Positions 44,351 through 53,040 of a stretch of DNA of 64,000 nt are shown piece by piece. Under the pieces are notes generated by a model. That model was not told the origin of the DNA. It did not search any database and saw only the letters and a program-made list of their open reading frames with translations. Each line of letters begins with the position of its first letter. Position 1 is the first letter of the stretch. The position numbers and the translations under genes were made by a program. The DNA comes from Pseudomonas alkylphenolica (lineage in GTDB: Bacteria > Pseudomonadota > Gammaproteobacteria > Pseudomonadales > Pseudomonadaceae). The stretch lies in NCBI RefSeq assembly GCF_004025535.1, contig NZ_QJRG01000047.1:992001-1056000 (forward strand). Reading direction: 5' to 3'.

Positions 44351-45910
44351 TTAGCGGGCCGCTACCCGTGCCCGCTCGACCAGCTCTTCATACAGGCGCG
44401 CATAGGGTTCCACCGCCTGGCACCAGTTGAATGGCTGGGTCATGGCCAGGCAGCGCATGGCGCCCAGCAGGTCCTTTTTGCCGTACACATAGAAGGCCCT
44501 GCTCAAGGCCTCGCGATAACTGTCGACAGTGGACTCGTCGAACAGGAACCCGGTGACGCCATTTTCAATGGTGTCGGCCAGCCCGCCGGTATTGCGTGCC
44601 ACCGGCAATGAACCGAAGCGTTGCGCGTACATCTGGCTCAGGCCGCACGGCTCGTACCGCGACGGCATCAGCAGGAAGTCACTGCCGGCGAACATGCGCC
44701 GGGCGTCGGTTTCGTTGAAACCGATACGCACACCGATCCGGCCGGGGTGGCGCTGGGCCAATTCGCGCATGGCCTGTTCTTCTTCCGGTTCACCACGGCC
44801 AATGATCGCAATCTGTCCGCCCTGGCTGACGATGTAGTCGGCCACGCCCAGGGTCAGGTCCAGGCCCTTCTGGTAGACCAGTCGCGAGACCACGGCGAAC
44901 AGCGGGCCGGTCGACGGCTCGAGTTCGAACAGTTCACGGACCTGGCGGCTGTTGGCAGCCTTGCCGTCCCAGTCGTTGAGGCTGAAAGGGTGTGCCAGGT
45001 GAGGGTCGCTGGCCGAGTCCCAGCTTTCGTCGATGCCGTTGGGAATGCCACTGAGCAGGCCCTGCTGGGCCTTGCTGCCAAGAAAACCATCCAGCCCGCA
45101 GCCAAACGCCGGGGTGGTGATTTCGCGGGCATAGGTGGCGCTGACCGTGGTGATGTGGCTGGCGTAGGCCAGCCCCGCCTTGAGGAACGACAGTTTGCCG
45201 TAGAACTCCATGCCTTCCTGTTGCAGGGCGTGGTGGGGAATGGCGAGTTCCGGGCAGCAGGCGCGGCTGACCACCCCTTGGTAGGCCAGGTTGTGGATGG
45301 TGAACAGCGTGGGTGTCTGCAGGCCGCGCCAGTGCATGTAGGCCGGAGCCAGCCCGGCAGGCCAGTCATGGGCGTGGACCAGGTCGGGCTTCCAGTGAAC
45401 CATGCCTTCACCGGCAGCGATCTCGGCGGCAGCCAGGCCCAGGCGAGCAAAGCGGATGTGATTGTCCGGCCAGTCGCGGCCGTTGTTGGCACCATAGGGT
45501 GTGCCTTCACGCTGATACAGTTCCGGGCAGATCAATACATAGATGACCAGGCCGTCGGCCAGATCCATGCGCCCGATCTTGCACGGTGGCAGGGCCGCAT
45601 GCCCGCCCAGTTCACCCACCAGGTGAATGGGGTTGTCGCTCTCCAGCACCTGTGGGTAGCCAGGGATCAGTACCCGTACATCATGCAGGTGGCGCATCGC
45701 CCGAGGCAGGGCGGCGGAGACGTCGCCCAGGCCGCCGGTCTTGACCAGGTCGGCAATTTCAGAAGTCACGAACAGCACTTTGCGCTTGTTCGGGTTGTGC
45801 CGGGAGTCTGCGCCAGGTGCCATGGCTGTCGTATTGAAGTCCGTGGCCAACGGCGCACGGTTGTCCGGGTTGAAATGCTCTACGTTCGGTTCGACAGCGG
45901 CACTGATCAT
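44351..45910 (-). CDS. glgA: Glycogen synthase GlgA
   Basis: 519 residues from ATG 45910 (GGAAGA upstream), GT5 family; elongates alpha-1,4 glucan from ADP-glucose. The sugar-nucleotide loop KTGGLGDV is at 57-64 behind a roughly 40-residue N-terminal extension not needed for catalysis. Other motifs: VHAHDWPAGLAPAY, FTIHNLAYQG, GIPNGID, SRYEPCGLSQMYAQRFGSLPVARNTGGLADT. First gene of the minus-strand operon, so the operon promoter should lie in 45911-46296. Confidence 0.94.
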   Translation of the reverse strand: MISAAVEPNVEHFNPDNRAPLATDFNTTAMAPGADSRHNPNKRKVLFVTSEIADLVKTGGLGDVSAALPRAMRHLHDVRVLIPGYPQVLESDNPIHLVGELGGHAALPPCKIGRMDLADGLVIYVLICPELYQREGTPYGANNGRDWPDNHIRFARLGLAAAEIAAGEGMVHWKPDLVHAHDWPAGLAPAYMHWRGLQTPTLFTIHNLAYQGVVSRACCPELAIPHHALQQEGMEFYGKLSFLKAGLAYASHITTVSATYAREITTPAFGCGLDGFLGSKAQQGLLSGIPNGIDESWDSASDPHLAHPFSLNDWDGKAANSRQVRELFELEPSTGPLFAVVSRLVYQKGLDLTLGVADYIVSQGGQIAIIGRGEPEEEQAMRELAQRHPGRIGVRIGFNETDARRMFAGSDFLLMPSRYEPCGLSQMYAQRFGSLPVARNTGGLADTIENGVTGFLFDESTVDSYREALSRAFYVYGKKDLLGAMRCLAMTQPFNWCQAVEPYARLYEELVERARVAAR

Positions 45911-46296
45911 ACTTCTTCCGTCCCTATGTGGCGGGTGTGGGCACCCGTTGTTGTGTATGCAGAAGTTGTCTCTCTGTGTGTGGTAGTGCGTTGCGTCCTT
46001 GCCCCTTATCCGTGCGTGCAAGCGCTATGCCACGCGGCATGGCTGCCGAGGGCGTGGTAACTGACCGGGGTGAGTGGCCGCGTCTGGATGACCAGAAACG
46101 ATGACCGTCTTAACGTGTGGACCGATTGCTATGTCAGGGAGTTCGACTTTTTTTTTGTCGAGTTTTCCAGACAATCTCGTGGCCGCTACTGAGTGTAGGA
46201 GAGAAAAGTGAAGATTTGTGACCCGCTGGTCATTTTACTTTCGTTGTTATGCGTTCCGTGCAATCGCTCGCTTGCACGGAGCCTGTCAGCCGGGGG
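45911..46296. other. Intergenic region: probable glgA operon promoter and a 9-bp hairpin
   Basis: 386 bp with no supported gene. The leader side (45911-46020) is where the glgA promoter and 5' UTR should be. At 46255-46280 TCCGTGCAA and TTGCACGGA form a perfect 9-bp stem with an 8-nt loop beyond the Lrp gene stop. A run of nine T lies near 46149 flanked by TCGAC/GTCGA. No recognised sRNA family was identified. Confidence 0.45.
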
Positions 46297-46749
46297 CTAC
46301 ATCGGCAGTAGTCGATCCTGAATCACTTCTTTCATCACCAGGGTAGAGCTCAGCCGTTGCACATTCGGCAGGCTGGTGAGCTGCTCGTCGTATAGCTTCT
46401 GGAATGCCGGCAAGTCGCGCGCCACCACATGCAGCAGGTAGTCCGGGTCGCCGAACAGGCGCTGGGCCTCGACGATCTGTGCCACCGCACCCAGTGCTGC
46501 TTCGAAATCCGCCACCGGCTGGCGGGTGACCTCGCGCAGCGTGACGAATACCAGCGCCGCGAAGTTCAGCCCCAGCGCAGCAGGTGCCAAGCGAGCGTGG
46601 TAGCCGAGGATGGCGCCGGATTCCTCCAGCGCCTTGAGACGCCGATGGCAGGGCGACAGGCTCAAACCCACGCGATCGGCCAGTTCGGTCACGGACAGGC
46701 GCCCGTCTTTTTGCAGTTCGGCAAGAATCTTTCGGTCTGTTCTGTCCAT
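46297..46749 (-). CDS. Lrp/AsnC-family regulator
   Basis: 150 residues. HTH (GRLSVTELADRVGLSLSPCHRRLKALEESG) and RAM domain with RLFGDPDYLLHVVA. It is divergent from the LysE exporter by about 110 bp and probably regulates it on amino-acid excess. Second Lrp plus divergent exporter pair in the window, not close in sequence to the first. Confidence 0.88.
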   Translation of the reverse strand: MDRTDRKILAELQKDGRLSVTELADRVGLSLSPCHRRLKALEESGAILGYHARLAPAALGLNFAALVFVTLREVTRQPVADFEAALGAVAQIVEAQRLFGDPDYLLHVVARDLPAFQKLYDEQLTSLPNVQRLSSTLVMKEVIQDRLLPM

Positions 46750-46860
46750 TGAGAAGGATCTTCCAGTGTTTGGCTTGTAAGAGGGAATATACGAAAGAAA
46801 ATCCCCGGGCGGAATCCGTACGCTGTGTTCATCTCAAAACAGTGTGGAAGGAAGACTGAA

Positions 46861-47475
46861 GTGGCAATCAGCATGCTGACGGCGTTCTGGGCCGTGTCGT
46901 TGTTATTCGTGATCACCCCGGGTGCGGACTGGGCCTATGCCATTTCCGCGGGCCTGCGCGGGCGCTGGGTAATGCCCGCCGTGGCGGGCATGCTCTCGGG
47001 GCATTTCCTCGCAACGCTGGTGGTAGCCGCCGGGGTTGGCAGCCTGATAGCGGGGCACCCGCTTGCCCTGACGCTGCTCACCCTCGCCGGGTGCACGTAC
47101 CTGATGTGGCTGGGCGGCAATCTGTTGCTCAGCCCGGCAGTGCCAGGCGCCGAACGCGCCGGCGTGGAGGAGAGCGGCAAGCGTTGGGCGTTCAAAGGCT
47201 TTTGCGTGAGCGGGCTCAACCCCAAGGTGTTCCTGTTGTTCCTGGCCTTGCTGCCGCAGTTCACCGATCCGCAATCGGCATGGCCGCTGCCACTGCAGAT
47301 CATGGTGCTGGGCTTGGTGCACCTGTGCAGTTCATTGGTGGTGTACCTGGCGGTCGGCTATGGCGCCAAAGCGGTGCTCAGCACGCGACCGGGCGTCGCC
47401 AAGGCGGTGGGACGAGCGTCCGGAGTGGTAATGATTGGGGTAGCGCTGGGACTGATTGTCGGGCAGTTGCGCTGA
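46861..47475 (+). CDS. LysE-family amino-acid exporter
   Basis: 204 residues from GTG 46861, behind AAGGAAG; ATG 46873 is possible. Six hydrophobic segments with the family start FVITPGADWAYAISAGLRG, the AGCTYLMWLGGNLL helix and FCVSGLNPKVFLLFLALLPQF. Exports amino acids or homoserine-lactone-like compounds (RhtB type). Divergent from the Lrp gene. Confidence 0.88.
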   Translation: MAISMLTAFWAVSLLFVITPGADWAYAISAGLRGRWVMPAVAGMLSGHFLATLVVAAGVGSLIAGHPLALTLLTLAGCTYLMWLGGNLLLSPAVPGAERAGVEESGKRWAFKGFCVSGLNPKVFLLFLALLPQFTDPQSAWPLPLQIMVLGLVHLCSSLVVYLAVGYGAKAVLSTRPGVAKAVGRASGVVMIGVALGLIVGQLR

Positions 47476-47570
47476 AGCCTGGGGGCACGGCGCAATCAGT
47501 CCCTGTTTTGGTCCGCTACATGGCGCTGCGCACTACGATGGTGCAAGGCGCCATGGGCCCGCGCAGGTGC

Positions 47571-47738
47571 TCAGGCGTGGGAGGCGGGATTGCCGGCCTG
47601 GGCTTGCTGCAATTGCAGGCTCAGTTTTGCCACTTGCTGCATGAGTTGCTCGCGTTCTTCGCGCAAACGCCGCAGTTCATCACGGTGAACGGACACGTAG
47701 AGGGTCTGGGGCGGCATTTTCGGTAGAAGGGTTCCCAT
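47571..47738 (-). CDS. Small coiled-coil protein, 55 residues
   Basis: ATG 47738 with GAGGTG 5 nt upstream. The product begins MGTLLPKMPPQTLYVSVHRDE and continues as one heptad-rich helix (LRRLREEREQLMQQVAKLSLQLQQAQ). The good Shine-Dalgarno and clear coiled-coil pattern support a real gene, although no function is known. Divergent from gnd by about 200 bp. Confidence 0.6.
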   Translation of the reverse strand: MGTLLPKMPPQTLYVSVHRDELRRLREEREQLMQQVAKLSLQLQQAQAGNPASHA

Positions 47739-47935
47739 TGCACACCTCGCAAATGGCGGGTCGTTGTTACAAGCGTAGCCGCTCGATCGGACGCGATTCT
47801 GAATTCTTTTTCAGCGCTTGGGAACTTTTTTGTTTGTTGCTGTCTGGCCGCCTGTCGATGAACCAAGCACGCCGGCTCTGGACTAACCTTGAAGGCCTGA
47901 ACGGTCAGTTTTCATCTTTAGGGGAGCATCGGCAC

Positions 47936-48919
47936 ATGCAACTGGGAATCGTCGGGCTGGGCCGCATGGGCGGTAATATCGCAAGGCGCTTGATGCGTAA
48001 CGGCCATCGCATGGTGGTGCATGACCGTGATCGCCAGGCGGTGGCAACCCTGGTAGCTGAAGGCGCCAATGGCGCGCACGACCTGGGCGCGTTGGTGGGC
48101 AAGCTGGAAAAGCCGCGCGCGGTCTGGGTGATGTTGCCCGCCGGCGAACCCACCGAACAGACCATCGCGCAACTGGCCGACCTGCTGGACGCCGACGATG
48201 TCATCATCGATGGCGGCAATACCTTCTACAAGGACGATATCCGTCGCGCGACTGAACTCGCCGGGCGCCAGCTGCATTATGTCGATGTCGGCACCTCGGG
48301 CGGCGTCTGGGGCCTGGAGCGCGGCTACTGCATGATGATCGGCGGCGAAAAAACGGTAGTTGAGCGTCTTGATCCGCTGTTCGCCGCCCTGGCACCCGGT
48401 GTCGGCAGCATTCCTCGCACGCGGGGCCGCCAGGGCCCGGCCGGGCGCGCCGAACAGGGCTACATTCATGCAGGCCCGGCAGGCGCCGGGCATTACGTGA
48501 AGATGATCCACAACGGCATCGAATACGGCTTGATGCAGGCCTATGCCGAAGGCTTCGACATCCTCAAGAGCAAAGGCAGCGAGGCCTTGCCGGCGGAGCA
48601 ACGCTTTGACCTCGACCTGGCCGAGATCGCCGAGGTGTGGCGCCGTGGCAGTGTGGTGACCTCCTGGCTGCTGGACCTGACGGCCGATGCGCTGGTGGCC
48701 GATCCGCACCTGGGCGGCTACAGCGGTTCGGTCGCCGACAGTGGCGAAGGGCGCTGGACCATCGATGCCGCCGTCGAACAGGCAGTGCCGGTGCCGGTGT
48801 TGTCGAGTGCGCTGTTTGCCCGTTTCCGTTCGCGCCAGCAACAGGGCACGTACGCCGACCGGATGCTCTCGGCCATGCGTTTCGGCTTTGGTGGCCACGT
48901 CGAGAAGAAAGCCGAATGA
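47936..48919 (+). CDS. gnd: 6-phosphogluconate dehydrogenase (decarboxylating), short NAD-type
   Basis: 327 residues from ATG 47936 (GGGGAG upstream), the short 6PGDH type rather than the 470-residue enteric form. GLGRMG (7-12) binds the cofactor; DGGNTFYKDD, GTSGGVWGLERG and the substrate Lys in HYVKMIHNGIEYGLMQ are present. Converts 6-phosphogluconate to ribulose 5-phosphate. Overlaps zwf by 4 bp (ATGA). Confidence 0.93.
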   Translation: MQLGIVGLGRMGGNIARRLMRNGHRMVVHDRDRQAVATLVAEGANGAHDLGALVGKLEKPRAVWVMLPAGEPTEQTIAQLADLLDADDVIIDGGNTFYKDDIRRATELAGRQLHYVDVGTSGGVWGLERGYCMMIGGEKTVVERLDPLFAALAPGVGSIPRTRGRQGPAGRAEQGYIHAGPAGAGHYVKMIHNGIEYGLMQAYAEGFDILKSKGSEALPAEQRFDLDLAEIAEVWRRGSVVTSWLLDLTADALVADPHLGGYSGSVADSGEGRWTIDAAVEQAVPVPVLSSALFARFRSRQQQGTYADRMLSAMRFGFGGHVEKKAE

Positions 48920-50415
48920 GTAAACCTGCGATCGAAACCACACCCCCGTGCACCCTGTTCCTGTTTGGCGGCAGTGGCGACCTGGTCAAGCGCCTGTTGA
49001 TGCCGGCCCTGTATAACCTCAGCCGCGATGGCCTGCTGGACAAGGGCTTGCGCATCGTCGGGGTGGACCACAACCCGCTCAGCGATGCCGACTTTGCCGG
49101 GCGCCTGGAAGCCTTCATGCGTGAACGCGACAAGGCCAGCCAGGGCGCCAACTGCCTGGATGACAAGCTGTGGGGGCGACTGGCAAAGCGCGTCGGCTAC
49201 CTGACCGGTGACTTTCTCAGCGAGGCGACCTATCAGGCCATTGCCCGGCGCATCGAAAAGAACCCCAGTGAAAACGCGGTGTTCTACCTGGCCACCTCAC
49301 CCGGTTTTTTCGGCGAAGTGGTACAGCGACTGGGCGCTGCTGGCCTGCTCGATGAATCCAGAGGCTTTCGCCGGGTGGTGGTGGAAAAGCCGTTTGGCTC
49401 CGACCTGGCCAGCGCTGAAGCGCTCAATGCCTGCCTGCTAAAGGTCATGAGCGAAAAGCAGATCTACCGCATCGATCACTACCTGGGTAAAGAGACGGTG
49501 CAGAACATTCTGGTCAGCCGCTTTTCCAACGGCCTGTTCGAAGCGTTCTGGAACAACCACTACATCGATCACGTGCAGATCACCGCGGCCGAGACCGTCG
49601 GCGTCGAAACCCGTGGTGCGTTCTATGACCACACCGGCGCCTTGCGTGACATGGTCCCCAACCACCTGTTCCAGTTGTTGGCGATGGTCGCCATGGAGCC
49701 GCCGGCGGCATTCGGTGCCGATGCCGTGCGCAGTGAAAAAGCCAAGGTGATCGGTGCCATCCGGCCCTGGTCAAAGACCATGGCCCTTAAGAACTCGGTG
49801 CGTGGGCAGTACGTGGCGGGCAAGCAGGGGCGCAAACAGCTGCCGGGCTACCGGGATGAGCCGCGGGTCGACCCGCACAGCCAGACGGAAACCTTCGTGG
49901 CCTTGAAGGTCATGATCGATAACTGGCGCTGGGTCGGGGTGCCGTTTTACTTGCGCACCGGCAAGCGCATGAGTGTGCGTGACACCGAAATCGCCATCTG
50001 CTTCAAGCCGGCACCTTCAGCGCAGTTTCGTGACACTGAAGTCGACAAGATCAAACCCAACTACCTGAGGATCCAGATCCAGCCCAATGAAGGCATGTGG
50101 TTCGACTTGCAGGCCAAACGCCCGGGGCCGGCGCTGGTGATGGAGAACATCGAACTGGGGTTTGCCTACAAGGACTTCTTCACGATGCTGCCGTACACCG
50201 GCTACGAGACCCTGATCTATGACTGCCTGACCGGCGACCAGACGTTGTTTCAGCGCGCCGACAACATCGAGAACGGCTGGCGTGCGGTGCAGCCGTTTCT
50301 CGATGCCTGGAAGGAAGGTGGCGAGGTGCACACTTATGCAGCAGGAGAGGATGGCCCGGAGGCCGCCACCGAATTGATGAGTCGCGACCGGCGGGTGTGG
50401 CACTCGATCGGTTGA
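48916..50415 (+). CDS. zwf: Glucose-6-phosphate 1-dehydrogenase
   Basis: 499 residues. ATG 48916 overlaps the gnd stop. Cofactor loop FGGSGDLVKR, active site RIDHYLGKETVQN, and the later substrate region VGVPFYLRTGK. Makes 6-phosphogluconolactone and NAD(P)H. With gnd it forms a two-gene oxidative pentose-phosphate unit; no pgl gene is present between or after them. Ends 15 bp before a REP pair. Confidence 0.95.
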   Translation: MSKPAIETTPPCTLFLFGGSGDLVKRLLMPALYNLSRDGLLDKGLRIVGVDHNPLSDADFAGRLEAFMRERDKASQGANCLDDKLWGRLAKRVGYLTGDFLSEATYQAIARRIEKNPSENAVFYLATSPGFFGEVVQRLGAAGLLDESRGFRRVVVEKPFGSDLASAEALNACLLKVMSEKQIYRIDHYLGKETVQNILVSRFSNGLFEAFWNNHYIDHVQITAAETVGVETRGAFYDHTGALRDMVPNHLFQLLAMVAMEPPAAFGADAVRSEKAKVIGAIRPWSKTMALKNSVRGQYVAGKQGRKQLPGYRDEPRVDPHSQTETFVALKVMIDNWRWVGVPFYLRTGKRMSVRDTEIAICFKPAPSAQFRDTEVDKIKPNYLRIQIQPNEGMWFDLQAKRPGPALVMENIELGFAYKDFFTMLPYTGYETLIYDCLTGDQTLFQRADNIENGWRAVQPFLDAWKEGGEVHTYAAGEDGPEAATELMSRDRRVWHSIG

Positions 50416-50429
50416 ACTGCATAAAGCTT

Positions 50430-50490
50430 CGCGGGTGAACCCGCTCCCACAGGGAATCGCGCAGTTCCTGTGGGAGCGGGTTCACCCGCG
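50430..50490. repeat. REP pair: 24-bp perfect inverted repeat
   Basis: CGCGGGTGAACCCGCTCCCACAGG (two arms at 50430-50453 and 50467-50490) is exactly mirrored with a 13-nt loop. This core is the common REP sequence of P. putida-type genomes. It lies between the zwf and nhaB ends (convergent), where it can stop or protect transcripts. Confidence 0.85.
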
Positions 50491-50505
50491 ATCAGCCAAC
50501 GACGC

Positions 50506-52008
50506 TTAAAGCCAGTAGGTCACCGCCCACCAACCCAGCCCACCCATCACCACGGTGTACGGCAGCGCCATCCACACCATCCGCCCGTACGACAGGCGCA
50601 CCAGCGGTGCAATTGCCGAGGTCAGCAGAAACAGGAAGGCCGCCTGACCATTGGGCGTGGCGACGCTGGGCAGGTTGGTGCCGGTGTTGATCGCCACCGC
50701 CAGCGTTTCGAAATGCTCACGGCTCATGTGGCCGTCGAGGAACGCCTGTTTGACTTCGGTGATGTAGATCGTGGCAACGAAGACATTGTCGCTGATCGCC
50801 GAGAGCAGGCCGTTGGCGATGAACAGCATGCCCGGTTGTTGCTCGGCCGGCAGGGCCAGTACCCACTGGATCAGCGGCGTGAACAATTGCTGGTCGTGAA
50901 TCACCGCGACAATCGCAAAGAACACCACCAGCAGCGCCGTAAACGGCATCGCATCCTGGAAGGCACGGCCCAGGCGGTGCTCGTCGGTGATGCCGGTAAA
51001 GGCGGTGATCAGCACGATCACCAGCAGGCCGATCAGACCGACTTCGGCAATGTGCAGGCCCAGGCCGATGATCAGGATCAGTGCCGCCAGGCCTTGCACC
51101 AGCAAGGCAGCACGTTGATACACGGTACGCTGGGCGTCGTCTTCGGCGGCATAGGCGGCCAGCACCTGGCGTACGTTGTCTGGCAGCAGGGTGCCGTAGC
51201 CGAACAGGCGCAGCTTCTCCAGCAGCACACAGGTCACCAGGCCGGCAGCCAGCACCGGCAGCGATACCGGCGCGACCTTGGAGAAGAAATCGCCGAAGTG
51301 CCAGCCCATCTCATGGCCGATCAACAGGTTCTGCGGCTCTCCCACCAGTGTGCACACGCCACCCAGCGCAGTACCCACCGCGCCATGCATCAGCAGGCTG
51401 CGCAGGAAGGCGCGGAACTGTTGCAGGTCGTCGCGTTGCAGTTGGGCGATGTCATGGTCGCTGTCCAGGTTCGACTCTTCCCGCGGGTTGGCACCCGAGG
51501 CAACCCGGTGGTAGACCGAGTAGAAGCCGACAGCGGCGCTGATGATCACCGCCGTCACGGTCAGGGCATCGAGAAACGCCGAGAGGAAGGCCGAGAGAAA
51601 GCAGAACAGCAGCGACAGAACGGCCTTGGAGCGAACCCCCAGCAGAATCCGCGAGAACACGAACAGCAGCAGGTCCTTCATGAAGTAGATGCCGGCGACC
51701 ATGAACATCAGCAGCAGGATCACCGGGAAGTTGTGCTGCAATTCGTCATACAGCGCCTGTGGCGTGGTCATGCCCAGCACCAGGGCCTCGACGACCAGCA
51801 GGCCACCGGGCATCAGCGGGTAGCACTTGAGCGCCATGCCCAGGGTGAAAATGAACTGGACCACCAGCACCCAGCCGGTGACGACCGGCCCGAGGGTGAA
51901 CAGCAACACCGGGTTGAGCACCAGGAACAGGCACAGGGTGGCCTTGTACCAAAGGGGTGACTGCCCGAGGAAGTTGTGGGCCAGAGCGCCGGCCAGGGAG
52001 CGGGACAT
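50506..52008 (-). CDS. nhaB: Na+/H+ antiporter NhaB
   Basis: 500 residues of the usual length with about 12 membrane segments. Family blocks: HNFLGQSPLWYKATLC at the start, VTAVIISAAVGFYSVYHRVASG, GTALGGVCTLVGEPQNLLIG (half-helix region) and NTGTNLPSVATPNGQAAFLFLLT near the end. Exchanges Na+ for H+ at the inner membrane. ATG 52008 has AAGGAT upstream. Single-gene unit, convergent with zwf. Confidence 0.94.
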   Translation of the reverse strand: MSRSLAGALAHNFLGQSPLWYKATLCLFLVLNPVLLFTLGPVVTGWVLVVQFIFTLGMALKCYPLMPGGLLVVEALVLGMTTPQALYDELQHNFPVILLLMFMVAGIYFMKDLLLFVFSRILLGVRSKAVLSLLFCFLSAFLSAFLDALTVTAVIISAAVGFYSVYHRVASGANPREESNLDSDHDIAQLQRDDLQQFRAFLRSLLMHGAVGTALGGVCTLVGEPQNLLIGHEMGWHFGDFFSKVAPVSLPVLAAGLVTCVLLEKLRLFGYGTLLPDNVRQVLAAYAAEDDAQRTVYQRAALLVQGLAALILIIGLGLHIAEVGLIGLLVIVLITAFTGITDEHRLGRAFQDAMPFTALLVVFFAIVAVIHDQQLFTPLIQWVLALPAEQQPGMLFIANGLLSAISDNVFVATIYITEVKQAFLDGHMSREHFETLAVAINTGTNLPSVATPNGQAAFLFLLTSAIAPLVRLSYGRMVWMALPYTVVMGGLGWWAVTYWL

Positions 52009-52164
52009 GAATATGTATCCTTATAATTCAACAGGCGCGCAAAGTGCCGGATGTCGCCTTCGAGATCAAGGTAAAAGTCCGGGTTTTGGCACAAGCGCAG
52101 TCTTGGCCTTGGCCGGTGCCTTGATATAGTCCGCTGATTCCCGCCCCACCCAAGGAAACCACCC

Positions 52165-53007
52165 GTGAGCGACTTTCAGGCACTCGACATCGAACTGACC
52201 GAATTTCAAGCGTTCAAGGTCGAATTGAAGCACAACATTGCCCACGTCCAGATCAATCGCCCGGAAAAGGTCAACGCGATGAACGCGCCGTTCTGGAGCG
52301 AGATCGTCGACATCTTCAAGTGGATTGACGACACGGACGCGGTGCGTGCAGTGGTCATCAGTGGTGCCGGCAAGCATTTTTCGTCCGGCATCGACCTGAT
52401 GCTGCTGGCCTCGGTGGCCAACGAGCTGGGCAAGGACGTGGGGCGCAATGCGCGCCTGTTGCGCCGTACCATCCTGCGCATGCAAGCGTCCTTCAATGCC
52501 GTCGACAATTGCCGCAAGCCGGTGCTCGCGGCGATCCAGGGCTACTGCATCGGTGGTGCCATTGACCTGGTCTCGGCGTGCGACATGCGCTATTGCAGCA
52601 GCGATGCCCAGTTCTCGATCAAGGAAATCGACATGGGCATGGCGGCCGATGTAGGTACCTTGCAGCGTCTGCCGCGGATCATCGGCGATGGCATCATGCG
52701 CGAACTGGCCTACACCGGGCGCAATGTAGCGGCCGACGAAGCGCTGCGCATCGGCCTGGTCAACCGGGTATACGACAGCCATGAGGCATTGCTCGAGGGA
52801 GTCTTTGCCATTGCCACCGAAATTGCGGGAAAATCCCCCATTGCTGTGGCCGGCACCAAGGAAATGCTCAGCTATATGCGCGATCACCGTATCGACGATG
52901 GCCTGGAGTACATTGCCACCTGGAACGCCGCCATGTTGCAATCCAACGATCTGCGGGTGGCCGTGGCTGCCCACATGAGCAAACAGAAACCCGAGTTCGC
53001 CGACTGA
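52165..53007 (+). CDS. Crotonase-fold enoyl-CoA hydratase/isomerase
   Basis: 280 residues from GTG 52165 with AAGGAA upstream. Oxyanion-hole blocks: ISGAGKHFSSGIDLMLL and AIQGYCIGGAIDLVSACDMRYC; the SIKEIDMGMAADVGTLQRLPRI stretch has the Glu/Asp pattern of dienoyl-CoA isomerases of the ECH1 type. Acts in fatty-acid beta-oxidation or a side route. nudC follows by 33 nt. Confidence 0.85.
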   Translation: MSDFQALDIELTEFQAFKVELKHNIAHVQINRPEKVNAMNAPFWSEIVDIFKWIDDTDAVRAVVISGAGKHFSSGIDLMLLASVANELGKDVGRNARLLRRTILRMQASFNAVDNCRKPVLAAIQGYCIGGAIDLVSACDMRYCSSDAQFSIKEIDMGMAADVGTLQRLPRIIGDGIMRELAYTGRNVAADEALRIGLVNRVYDSHEALLEGVFAIATEIAGKSPIAVAGTKEMLSYMRDHRIDDGLEYIATWNAAMLQSNDLRVAVAAHMSKQKPEFAD

Positions 53008-53040
53008 TTGCAGCGGCGGGCCCGCGCAAGGAACCGGAAC

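Noticed and set aside
46142..46162. TCGAC-T9-GTCGA as a terminator
   Set aside because: The T-run is in the loop rather than after the stem, which does not fit an intrinsic terminator.
47621..47866. 81-codon minus-strand ORF overlapping the small coiled-coil ORF
   Set aside because: Low-complexity basic start and no Shine-Dalgarno; the other frame has a good site and coiled-coil pattern.
47476..47935. HexR operator before gnd-zwf
   Set aside because: I looked for the TTGTAAT..ATTACAA type palindrome and found only a partial TTACAA near 47768.
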